This document shows, piece after piece, positions 1 through 6,291 of a DNA stretch of 25,731 bases. Made by a program: the position numbers and the translations under genes. Position 1 is the stretch's first letter, and the number at the start of each line of letters is the position of its first letter. The notes beneath the pieces were generated by a model, which was not told the origin of the DNA, ran no database searches, and saw only the letters and a list, made by a program, of their open reading frames with translations. The DNA is from CAYNFR01 sp964616755. Lineage in GTDB: Bacteria > Bacteroidota > Bacteroidia > Chitinophagales > Saprospiraceae. The stretch covers positions 1-25,731 of the forward strand of contig CAZTSI010000047.1 in the NCBI GenBank assembly GCA_964616755.1. Reading direction: 5' to 3'.

Positions 1-46
1 CTAGAAAGATGTGAGGGGGCGATTCATATTTTTTAAATTTATTGAA

Positions 47-1012
47 ATGAAAAAGTTATTTGCTTATTGCATTATTACCTCATCCCTATTCTTTCTAGGA
101 GTATCTTGCGAATCTGAAGTTATAATTGAGGCCGAGTTTAGTGAATCAAAAACAGTGAAATCTAATGCAAATATGAATTATGAAGAGCTTTTATTCAGTA
201 AGAATCGTATGTTGTTAATGGAGCATGTATTCACTCAGACTGAAATAGAAGATTTAAAATCTGCTGGTATGTTGGGATTAATAAAGAAGTATGAGGTTAC
301 TGATAAAGATAATCGAATACCTTATTTTGAGTATGAAATTGATGGCGATGCATATATTTCTGAAAAGGATTTAAAAAGAATAATTAAAGACAATAAACGC
401 AAACAATATAGAACTAATAGTATAGTATGGCCACATCAAAATAGAGTTATAAACATAAGAGCAATAAATATGGGTAATTTCCCAAATATTAGAAACGGAT
501 TAATTGAGGCTGTTAATAATTATAATGAACTTAATGCCCAGAATTGGTTGAACTTAAGTTTTACCTTGCAATTTGCCAACAATATTGTGAATAATGGATC
601 AACTATTAATATTGTAATTCAACAGAGTACAGAATTCGGCGGATTTGCGGATTTCCCTTCTGGTGGTAATCCATACAATCTGGTTATATTGTATTCTTCA
701 AATAACAATTTGCCCATAGATATGAATGAACATATAGCAACCCATGAGATCGGTCATTGTTTGGGTATGCGCCATACAGATTATAGTAATCGTAGTGTGT
801 CTTGTGGAGTAGGAGGAAATGAAGGTTTTGCCGGAGTTGGAGCAGTGTGGATAATAGGCACTACACAATTACCAAATGGGGATATTAATTCCGTTTTTAT
901 GTCTTGCTTTAACGCACAGTCAAATGGAGAATTTACGGATGGAGACAGATATGCGTTGAGATATACCTACTGTCCTTCGAACGCTTTTTTATGTAATTTG
1001 CCATGTTGTTAA
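47..1012 (+). CDS. Secreted zinc metalloprotease lipoprotein, M57-like (HEIGH type)
   Basis: The 321-aa product begins with a lipoprotein signal (residues 1-20, lipobox GVSC, Cys21), so it is probably tethered outside the inner membrane. The active site is plain: HEIGHCLGMRH at residues 233-243 fits HExxHxxGxxH, where three His bind zinc and Glu234 is catalytic. Met285 in NSVFMSCF is a likely Met-turn, making it metzincin-like. The HEIGH wording matches the 'dual-action HEIGH metallopeptidase' M57 family as I remember it. The C-terminal tail is Cys-rich (CNLPCC). I chose the ATG at 47 over the one at 11 because it opens directly on the signal peptide (MKKLFAY). The next lipoprotein gene starts 11 bp after the stop. 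The substrate is unknown. Confidence 0.85.
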   Translation: MKKLFAYCIITSSLFFLGVSCESEVIIEAEFSESKTVKSNANMNYEELLFSKNRMLLMEHVFTQTEIEDLKSAGMLGLIKKYEVTDKDNRIPYFEYEIDGDAYISEKDLKRIIKDNKRKQYRTNSIVWPHQNRVINIRAINMGNFPNIRNGLIEAVNNYNELNAQNWLNLSFTLQFANNIVNNGSTINIVIQQSTEFGGFADFPSGGNPYNLVILYSSNNNLPIDMNEHIATHEIGHCLGMRHTDYSNRSVSCGVGGNEGFAGVGAVWIIGTTQLPNGDINSVFMSCFNAQSNGEFTDGDRYALRYTYCPSNAFLCNLPCC

Positions 1013-1023
1013 TCATTAAATGT

Positions 1024-1356
1024 ATGAGAAAATTATTAGCTATTTGTATGGTCTTATTGTGTGCCTGCGAACCTGATATAGTAGATGAGAATTTGGTGAT
1101 ATCCCAAGATCTGACTAAGGGAGAAACATGGGTATATAACTTGGGCAATCCACCAGTAGATGGTGGGTTCTCCATAAAAGAACCTCCTCTTCAGGCAATA
1201 CGAAGTGAAATTTTATGGGATTTAAGTTTATCGTACATTTATCAACCAATGCCAAATTATACAGGTAAAGACAAGGTGGTTATTCTAAAAAGATATACTA
1301 TTGGGGATGCCAGATTTAGAGAAAGTCATATCATAATAGAATTCACCATACGATAA
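1024..1356 (+). CDS. Small lipoprotein of unknown function
   Basis: This 110-aa product starts MRKLLAICMVLLCAC, a short hydrophobic signal with a lipobox ending at Cys15. An ATG at 1003 would overlap the preceding stop and put extra residues before the signal, so 1024 is preferred. The mature part is about 95 residues. Its end (YQPMPNYTGKDKVV... then beta-like strands) resembles the 'Y.P..nytG.D' pattern of extracellular Ig-like or cadherin-like modules, but one short domain is too little to assign a family. It is 11 bp downstream of the M57-like protease and is probably co-transcribed with it, so it may be a partner or inhibitor of the protease. That role is inference only. Confidence 0.6.
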   Translation: MRKLLAICMVLLCACEPDIVDENLVISQDLTKGETWVYNLGNPPVDGGFSIKEPPLQAIRSEILWDLSLSYIYQPMPNYTGKDKVVILKRYTIGDARFRESHIIIEFTIR

Positions 1357-1780
1357 GTTTTGGTATGAGACAATAATTTTATTTTTGGTATACCGTGTTT
1401 TGGTGCTCTTACTGAGTGGACGAATTTTATGGTCGAAACTGAGGTGATTAATTGCAGTAAACCAAATCTAATAATTGTGATATTTCGAACCCATAGTAAT
1501 GGACGCATAAGCTTGTCCCCCAAGGGGGGAATGGGCAACGGTGTGGAGTGATGGCGGATTGTGGCAAGTTGGGTATATTATCACCTGCATATTATAGCGA
1601 TGCCATATTGAAAGTTTCGGTTGACCTCTAGAAAGTTGCGTTGGCCAATTGCTTTGTACAATACTCCGGAAATATTTAGACAAACACCTAATCCGATTGA
1701 ATCACTTGACTGCAACGGCCCAATATGGTGTGCCTTGGTACATAAATCCTAATCTATTCATATTAGGGATGCATAAAGTA
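1357..1780. other. Gene-free region, mostly decayed duplicate sequence
   Basis: No convincing gene lies in these 424 bp. The right half (about 1576-1780) is a decayed copy of the 3-hydroxybutyryl-CoA dehydrogenase 3' part, annotated separately. A small GC-rich patch at 1516-1560 contains a run of five C, AA and six G (1517-1529), with no counterpart in the other copies. Positions 1357-1500 show nothing recognisable. Confidence 0.6.
1576..1780 (-). pseudogene. Decayed remnant of 3-hydroxybutyryl-CoA dehydrogenase 3' part (third copy)
   Basis: Read on the minus strand, it gives AHHIGPLQSSDSIGLGVCLN then ISGVLYKA. This lines up with AHPMGPLQLADFVGLDVCLN then ICEVLHKG of the intact enzyme (residues 222-249). 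After that the alignment fades and in-frame stops appear. Near the propeller stop codon it shares a stretch (tacataaatcc, then agggntgcataaa) with the fragment at 3434-3690 but not with the intact gene. That junction must therefore predate the duplication of the two cassettes. It is a scar, not a gene. Confidence 0.7.
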
Positions 1781-2944
1781 TTACTCTATTTTCACAATGT
1801 AGAATAGCTGACCTGAGTCCATTTCCACAAGATGTGGATTTGCACTTGCGATATATGTATTATTTGGCAGAATGGCGACGATGGTGCTCAATTCCTTTGG
1901 AAGGGCTTGATTTATCCATTTTTCCTCTGATATAGAATAGATCATTACGCTTTGATTCCTGAGACTAAAAAATAGTTCCATCTTTATTCCAAACAAAGAG
2001 CTATGGTAAAGATTGTGATCTTCGATTTTTTCTTCAGTTACTGCATGGAGATAATGCAAGAGTATTTTTTGGCTATTTTGTATAGTGCTATGGATTCTTG
2101 GGTACATCATATAGCGAAAATTGTTGTCACTTACTTTATCAAGATGCCGATTGATAATACGATAATCGGGTATCGGAATTTCCATACTTGAGGTATATTC
2201 ATACCCATTATTTTTTAATTTGTACAGATGGATAGTGTTTTCGGGAGAGAAGATTATGCCTAATTGATTTCGCCAGTTGACATGATATGCGTTGAGATCA
2301 TACCGTGGCTCTTTTAAAACTTCTGGTGACAACAGTATTGAATTAGGTGGTAGATAGCCTATATGTTCAATTGCGCTTGTGCTTAATCTTCGTAGAGTCA
2401 AGTATTCGCCGGAATATTTTATGGAATCAATATCTCGAGTCTTAGGTGTTAAGGTGGGTAGATTCTTAGACATGTTAAAAACTAGCGACGTATCGTTGTC
2501 ATCGACAAGAATAGTAGCAGGACTTATCAGATCGAGAAAGGGCTTATAATACTCGTTGAGAGCTACGACTTCTAGGGATTCGTCGGTCCATTTATAGATA
2601 TTTCGATCTGAAATCAATATGGGAGTAGATCCGAAAAAAGTAGCTGATATTAACTTGTCAAACGTAGGGGCTGTATTGAAAGCGTATGTTTTTAGTATTG
2701 CTTTTTGTTCTATGTCGTAGTGTATGACCTCTTCTTTAGTGCTATTATAGAGCAGACCCAGACCACCATTATCAGTAGTAGCGATCCATGTGAACGGTGT
2801 TATGCCTTGGATGATCAAGGTGTCAACGATCTTAAGAGAAATGTCCTCATCCCTTATTTCATCTGTCTGAAGATAAGCGTCATCACGATGGTTGGCACAT
2901 TGCCAAAATAAGATACTCAGAACAGGGTAAAGAATTTTTGACAT
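1781..2944 (-). CDS. DUF4221-like beta-propeller lipoprotein, copy A
   Basis: The 387-aa product has a short hydrophobic N-terminus ending in FWQC (Cys16), an unusual but plausible Bacteroidota lipobox; the paralogue at 3706-4884 has the same WQC. The body is rich in short beta-strand segments ending in aromatic or acidic turns, as in 6-bladed propellers. Its length fits the DUF4221 family (about 360-400 aa from memory). Motifs shared with the paralogue include SPENxIHxYxL, MxIPIPxYxIINRHLDK and RDxDSIxYxGxxLxLRRLS. Overall about half the residues match by eye, yet the last 34 residues are identical. It lies 82 bp downstream of a secreted Cys-rich peptide gene, so the two are probably one transcript. 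Function unknown; binding or export of the peptide is conjecture. Confidence 0.7.
   Translation of the reverse strand: MSKILYPVLSILFWQCANHRDDAYLQTDEIRDEDISLKIVDTLIIQGITPFTWIATTDNGGLGLLYNSTKEEVIHYDIEQKAILKTYAFNTAPTFDKLISATFFGSTPILISDRNIYKWTDESLEVVALNEYYKPFLDLISPATILVDDNDTSLVFNMSKNLPTLTPKTRDIDSIKYSGEYLTLRRLSTSAIEHIGYLPPNSILLSPEVLKEPRYDLNAYHVNWRNQLGIIFSPENTIHLYKLKNNGYEYTSSMEIPIPDYRIINRHLDKVSDNNFRYMMYPRIHSTIQNSQKILLHYLHAVTEEKIEDHNLYHSSLFGIKMELFFSLRNQSVMIYSISEEKWINQALPKELSTIVAILPNNTYIASANPHLVEMDSGQLFYIVKIE
1782..1885. repeat. 104-bp perfect repeat, left copy (matches 3707-3810)
   Basis: This block is identical base for base to 3707-3810 (offset 1925). It covers the 3' ends of the two propeller genes and gives identical C-termini (TIVAILPNNTYIASANPHLV and onward). 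The remainder of the genes is far more diverged, including at silent sites. Confidence 0.9.
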
Positions 2945-3026
2945 TTTTTGAATTATACTAATTTACAAAGCCAGTGCTCATTAACTGCTGCTATTGGGCT
3001 CTGACTTAGGTTGGTTTCAATCATAC

Positions 3027-3224
3027 TTACGTCACGTCACAACTCACACAGCATACTATATCCGAACCGTCATAAGGGCATCTGACATGAAAAGTTTGCG
3101 TGGTCCAGTTAATGATTAAGGCACCTGTAGTTTGCCATTCATTGGCTCCGCATTGTGCTTGGGTAGTATGGCAAATGACTATAGACAAGCAAAAAAAGAG
3201 TACGATTTTTAAAAAATTCTTCAA
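3027..3224 (-). CDS. Secreted Cys-rich peptide, copy A
   Basis: This is a 65-aa precursor. Residues 1-23 form a signal peptide (KK-type N-region, hydrophobic core, cleavage after TQA), leaving a mature peptide of about 42 aa that starts QCGA. Mature Cys are at precursor positions 25, 49, 58, 59 and 62. The paralogue at 4983-5177 keeps all five, with the pattern CGA, then G-LI, CPxxGS, CC, C. Conservation of Cys and Gly while most other residues differ argues for a real disulfide-bonded or metal-binding product. It is the first gene of the peptide-propeller cassette. No known family was recognised. The arrangement recalls NVEALA peptides next to propeller lipoproteins in Bacteroides, but the NVEALA motif is absent. 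Confidence 0.65.
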   Translation of the reverse strand: MKNFLKIVLFFCLSIVICHTTQAQCGANEWQTTGALIINWTTQTFHVRCPYDGSDIVCCVSCDVT

Positions 3225-3433
3225 AAAATTAGTTTTACAAATTAATAAAGTTTACCAACCCCGCATTTAAAAAGGGTTGCCTTACACAATAGTGCATATA
3301 TATATTGACTAATCCTAGTATTGAGCGAATTATTTTTAGCTATTTTTTCTAACGAATAGAAATATTGACAATTTGAGATTTATCGATATATTTATTGGTT
3401 GCTGGAGGATATTTTTGGTTCAATAAACCTTCT
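3225..3433 (-). promoter_or_regulatory. Leader of peptide copy A with conserved GCAACCC motif
   Basis: This non-coding stretch matches 5178-5399 along much of its length. On the minus strand it carries GCAACCCTTTTTAAA (plus coordinates 3266-3280), ending 41 nt before the start codon. An (AT)5 tract lies at 3296-3305. The AAC core is reminiscent of ECF sigma -35 elements, but no matching -10 is certain; GTAAA follows 18 nt after the CCC in both copies (rough spacing). No standard TAnnTTTG box is present in this copy. Confidence 0.4.
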
Positions 3434-3496
3434 TCATCTAAACCTCCTTGCCACCACTAGCGATTTGCTCTCATTGGTATAATCATAAAACCCTTC
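3402..3496. repeat. 95-bp perfect repeat, left copy (matches 5368-5462)
   Basis: This block is identical base for base to 5368-5462 (offset 1966). It spans the stop codon of the dehydrogenase fragment and the flanking non-coding DNA. The next bases toward the gene interior differ markedly between copies, which suggests a conversion tract. Confidence 0.85.
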
Positions 3497-3690
3497 ACCT
3501 GACTTTCTGCCTAGTTTGCCGGCTGCTACCATATTGACTAATAGGGGACAGGGGGCATATTTTGGATTGCCAAAACCTTTGTAGAGTACTTCGCAGATAT
3601 TTAGGCAGACATCTAAGCCGACAAAATCGGCCAATTGCAATGGTCCCATGAGTTGTGCCATAATACATAAATCCAAATCTACGCACATAA
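3434..3690 (-). pseudogene. 3' fragment of 3-hydroxybutyryl-CoA dehydrogenase (second copy)
   Basis: An open frame here reads MGPLQLADFVGLDVCLNICE and continues to GEGFYDYTNESKSLVVARRF plus R, nearly identical to residues 225-295 of the intact enzyme at 5400-6287. The NAD-binding Rossmann domain and catalytic His are absent, so it cannot be an active dehydrogenase. Similarity to the intact gene stops near residue 215-222, with small shifts at the edge, about 15 bp from the stop of the propeller gene at 3706. The fragment is a duplication scar. A short translated product is possible but has no obvious role. Confidence 0.85.
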
Positions 3691-3705
3691 GGGCTGCATA
3701 AATGA

Positions 3706-4884
3706 CTACTCTATTTTCACAATGTAGAATAGCTGACCTGAGTCCATTTCCACAAGATGTGGATTTGCACTTGCGATATATGTATTATTTGGCAGAATGG
3801 CGACGATGGTTGTCATTTGTGCAGGGATTTTTGCATTAATCCATGAGTCCTTATTTTTATCATAGATAATTGTGTAATTATTAGATAGGCTAAAAAATAA
3901 ATTGAAATCAAAACTATATAAAGATATATCGTAGAGTTTGTGCTCTACGAGCAATTCTTCAGATAAGGCATGTTTATAGTTTATAGCAATTTTATTTTTA
4001 GTATAACAGGGTTCAAATATCGCTGGCTGCATTATCATTCTTAAATTTCTATCAATTATTTTGTCTAAATGCCTATTGATTATTTTATAGTTTGGAATCG
4101 GTATGTCCATGCTACTGGAAAAATTATAACTATCATTTGTCAAATTGTAAAAATGTATTCTGTTTTCTGGGGAAAATATTACACCTAATTTGTTATCCCA
4201 AGCTATTGGAAAGGGTTTTACATCATAGATAGGTTCTCGCAATACCTCAGCGGAGAGAAGTAGCGATGAGGAAGGTAAATGAGCAATATGTTCGAGTTTT
4301 TCTCGTGATAGCCGACGAAGGCTGAGGAATTGTCCTTTGTACTGAATAGAATCGACATCTCTAGTAGTAGGTGTATAGATAGGCCGAAGCTCTGACATTC
4401 GAAATATGAAAGCTGTATCAGCATTTTCTATTAGACAAGCGGCATTGCTGCCCAAGACACCAATCTGATCGTTTTTAAAATATGGGTTAATGGCGATTTT
4501 TGTTAATTGGGTGCTATCCCAGCGATATATAAATTTTGTGGAAATAAGAAATGGTGTCTCATTAATAAAACTTGCGGCTCTAAAATTGTCGAAATCTGGT
4601 GTTTGACCAAAGGAGTATTTTTTAGTAATATTTTTTTGCTGCAGATTATAAAGTAAAACTTCCTCAGCATCGTGATTGTACAATATAGAGGTTGTCCCAC
4701 TTTCTGTAGTGGCAAGCCAGTTGTATCGTTGAAGTCCTGGAATTATAAAGGAATCTATTGTAACTATATTTGTGAATAGAACTGATTTCCCATCTGTCAT
4801 GGTAGACGGAACTGTAGATTGATTAGTGCACTGCCACACGGCAAAAGGAAGGACTAACAAATTTAAATATTTCATTTTTGCCAA
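3706..4884 (-). CDS. DUF4221-like beta-propeller lipoprotein, copy B
   Basis: The 392-aa paralogue of the product at 1781-2944 has a hydrophobic N-terminus ending AVWQC (Cys19), so it is probably a lipoprotein. It shares the propeller-like strand pattern and the blocks RDVDSIQYKGQFLSLRRLS, SPENRIHFYNL, MDIPIPNYKIINRHLDK and LFFSLSNN. Its last 34 residues are identical to copy A, encoded in a perfect 104-bp DNA repeat. The gene lies 98 bp downstream of Cys-rich peptide copy B, and the gap holds a strong hairpin (4905-4943). The DUF4221 assignment is from length and general appearance. No catalytic motif is visible, so a binding or sensing role outside the cell membrane is the likeliest guess. 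Confidence 0.7.
   Translation of the reverse strand: MAKMKYLNLLVLPFAVWQCTNQSTVPSTMTDGKSVLFTNIVTIDSFIIPGLQRYNWLATTESGTTSILYNHDAEEVLLYNLQQKNITKKYSFGQTPDFDNFRAASFINETPFLISTKFIYRWDSTQLTKIAINPYFKNDQIGVLGSNAACLIENADTAFIFRMSELRPIYTPTTRDVDSIQYKGQFLSLRRLSREKLEHIAHLPSSSLLLSAEVLREPIYDVKPFPIAWDNKLGVIFSPENRIHFYNLTNDSYNFSSSMDIPIPNYKIINRHLDKIIDRNLRMIMQPAIFEPCYTKNKIAINYKHALSEELLVEHKLYDISLYSFDFNLFFSLSNNYTIIYDKNKDSWINAKIPAQMTTIVAILPNNTYIASANPHLVEMDSGQLFYIVKIE
3707..3810. repeat. 104-bp perfect repeat, right copy (matches 1782-1885)
   Basis: This is the partner of the block at 1782-1885. Immediately inside the gene the sequences diverge (gctcaattcc against tgtcatttgt), so the boundary is sharp. Confidence 0.9.
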
Positions 4885-4904
4885 TTGATGAATACGCTAA
4901 TAAG

Positions 4905-4943
4905 ATCCTGACAGAACTGAACTCGAGAAAGTTCTGTTAGGAT
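4905..4943 (-). promoter_or_regulatory. Intercistronic hairpin between peptide B and propeller B
   Basis: ATCCTGACAGAACT (4905-4918) pairs with AGTTCTGTTAGGAT (4930-4943). This is a 14-bp stem with one mismatch or wobble around an 11-nt loop. No T-run follows on the minus strand, so a simple intrinsic terminator is unlikely. It could stabilise or attenuate the mRNA so that more peptide than propeller is made (inference). Confidence 0.6.
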
Positions 4944-4982
4944 TGTAAGTTAATATGCTACTAATTGTTTAAATATCCCATT

Positions 4983-5177
4983 TTATTGTATACATTCTGG
5001 AATACAACAATCTATGCTTCCAGCGCCAGGACAATGCATCATAACCGTGCCAGCTTGTCTGTCTAATTCAATAAGTCCACATACAACTATATTGCCTGCT
5101 CCGCAATCAGCATAGCTATACAAACACATTAGCATAAAACCCATAATCGATACGGATTTTAAAATAGATTTTTTCAT
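4983..5177 (-). CDS. Secreted Cys-rich peptide, copy B
   Basis: This is a 64-aa precursor with start chosen at 5177 (MKKSILKSV), which gives a 23-aa signal ending SYA, the same length as copy A. An in-frame ATG at 5255 would add 26 unlikely residues and run through the conserved leader. The mature peptide of about 41 aa begins DCGA, with Cys at precursor positions 25, 33, 49, 57, 58 and 62. Five match copy A and Cys33 is extra. Shared features are CGA, GLI, CPxxGS, CC and a terminal C. It is 222 bp downstream of the dehydrogenase gene and upstream of the propeller gene. No family was recognised, and whether it is a signal, a toxin or a structural peptide cannot be told. Confidence 0.65.
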   Translation of the reverse strand: MKKSILKSVSIMGFMLMCLYSYADCGAGNIVVCGLIELDRQAGTVMMHCPGAGSIDCCIPECIQ

Positions 5178-5399
5178 AAAATTTGTTTTACTGATTAATA
5201 AATAGAATTTACTGGACTGCCCCAGTGTTTTAAAAAGGGTTGCGTTACATAACAATGCAAATATATATATATATATATCCTAGTATTGAGTGAATTATTT
5301 TTAGACTATTTTTTCGAACGAATAGAAATATTGACAATTTGAGATGTATCGATATATTTATTGGTTACTGGAGGATATTTTTGGTTCAATAAACCTTCT
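5178..5399 (-). promoter_or_regulatory. Leader of peptide copy B with GCAACCC motif and (AT)9 tract
   Basis: Minus-strand GCAACCCTTTTTAAA (plus 5229-5243) is the same motif as in copy A and ends 51 nt before the start codon. An (AT)9 run lies at 5261-5278, against (AT)5 in copy A. At its edge a TATATTTG (plus 5258-5265) fits the Bacteroidota -7 box TAnnTTTG, but no good -33 TTTG sits at the right distance. Copy A lacks this box. Confidence 0.4.
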
Positions 5400-5462
5400 T
5401 CATCTAAACCTCCTTGCCACCACTAGCGATTTGCTCTCATTGGTATAATCATAAAACCCTTC
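5368..5462. repeat. 95-bp perfect repeat, right copy (matches 3402-3496)
   Basis: It spans the last codons and stop of the intact dehydrogenase plus downstream DNA. It is identical to 3402-3496, while the adjoining coding part matches only moderately. Confidence 0.85.
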
Positions 5463-6287
5463 TCCCGATTTTCGGCCTAGTTTGCCAGCTGCCACCATAT
5501 TGACGAGAAGTGGGCAGGGGGCATATTTTGGATTGCCAAAACCTTTGTGCAATACTTCGCAAATATTGAGGCAAACATCTAATCCGACAAAATCAGCTAA
5601 CTGAAGTGGCCCCATTGGATGTGCCATACCAAGTCGCATCACAGCATCGATTTCTTCAACCCCGGCTATGCCTTCGTGAAGCGTGTAGATCGCTTCATTG
5701 AGCATGGGCATGAGTATTCTGTTAGATACAAAACCCGGATAGTCATTTACTTGTATGGGAATCTTATCTAGTTGTACAGATAGTGCATTAATGCGTTGGC
5801 AAGTTTCTTCAGAGGTACTGTATCCTTTGATAATCTCCACTAATTTCATCACAGGTACGGGATTAAAAAAATGCATACCGATGACTTTATCTGGTCTCTT
5901 TGTGACAGAGGCGATCCGCGTTATGGAAATGGATGAGGTATTGCTCGCCATAATAGTGTCGTCCGAGCAATGTTCTGACAATTCTTTGAATATCTTAAGT
6001 TTCAAATCTTCACGTTCAGTGGCCGCTTCAATCACGAGGTCTCTATCCTTTACCCCTTCACTTAAAGATACAAATCTTCGTATGCGTCCTAGGGTGGCTA
6101 CTACTTCATTTTGACTAATTAAATCCTTAGCCGCCATACGACCTAGATTCTTTTCTATGGTGCTAATGCCTAAAGCTAGGGCTTTATCTGAGATGTCGAC
6201 AAGATGCACATTATGACCCTTTAGGGCACAAACGTGAGCAATACCATTGCCCATAGTTCCAGCTCCTATTACTGCTATTTTCGTCAT
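5400..6287 (-). CDS. hbd: 3-hydroxybutyryl-CoA dehydrogenase
   Basis: The 295-aa enzyme oxidises (S)-3-hydroxyacyl-CoA, probably 3-hydroxybutyryl-CoA, with NAD(P) in beta-oxidation or butanoate metabolism in the cytoplasm. Residues 4-30 form the Rossmann fold (GAGTMG at 8-13, followed by the basic/acidic end HLVD). The catalytic block HFFNPVPVMKLVEI starts at His139, with Glu151, Ser118 and Asn189 in expected positions. The C-terminal domain (about 185-295) is all-helical and ends GRKSGEGFYDY. Length is normal for the stand-alone HBDH type. It lies 4 bp after the acyl-CoA ligase stop, so the two form an operon. Its 3' end has been copied twice downstream (3434-3690 and about 1576-1780). Confidence 0.93.
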   Translation of the reverse strand: MTKIAVIGAGTMGNGIAHVCALKGHNVHLVDISDKALALGISTIEKNLGRMAAKDLISQNEVVATLGRIRRFVSLSEGVKDRDLVIEAATEREDLKLKIFKELSEHCSDDTIMASNTSSISITRIASVTKRPDKVIGMHFFNPVPVMKLVEIIKGYSTSEETCQRINALSVQLDKIPIQVNDYPGFVSNRILMPMLNEAIYTLHEGIAGVEEIDAVMRLGMAHPMGPLQLADFVGLDVCLNICEVLHKGFGNPKYAPCPLLVNMVAAGKLGRKSGEGFYDYTNESKSLVVARRFR

Positions 6288-6291
6288 ATAC

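Noticed and set aside
1326..1683. Two minus-strand open frames of about 70 aa
   Set aside because: They lie in decayed duplicate DNA, and the frame that matches the dehydrogenase is a different one and is interrupted.
5261..5278. AT repeat as a CRISPR or replication-origin element
   Set aside because: It is a simple dinucleotide run without spacers, DnaA-box clusters or associated genes.
1576..5640. Duplicated blocks as an insertion sequence or integron
   Set aside because: There is no transposase or integrase, no terminal inverted repeats and no target-site duplication. The repeats are gene pieces in tandem order.
5755..6114. 119-aa plus-strand open frame
   Set aside because: It is antisense to the conserved core of hbd and its composition follows that gene.
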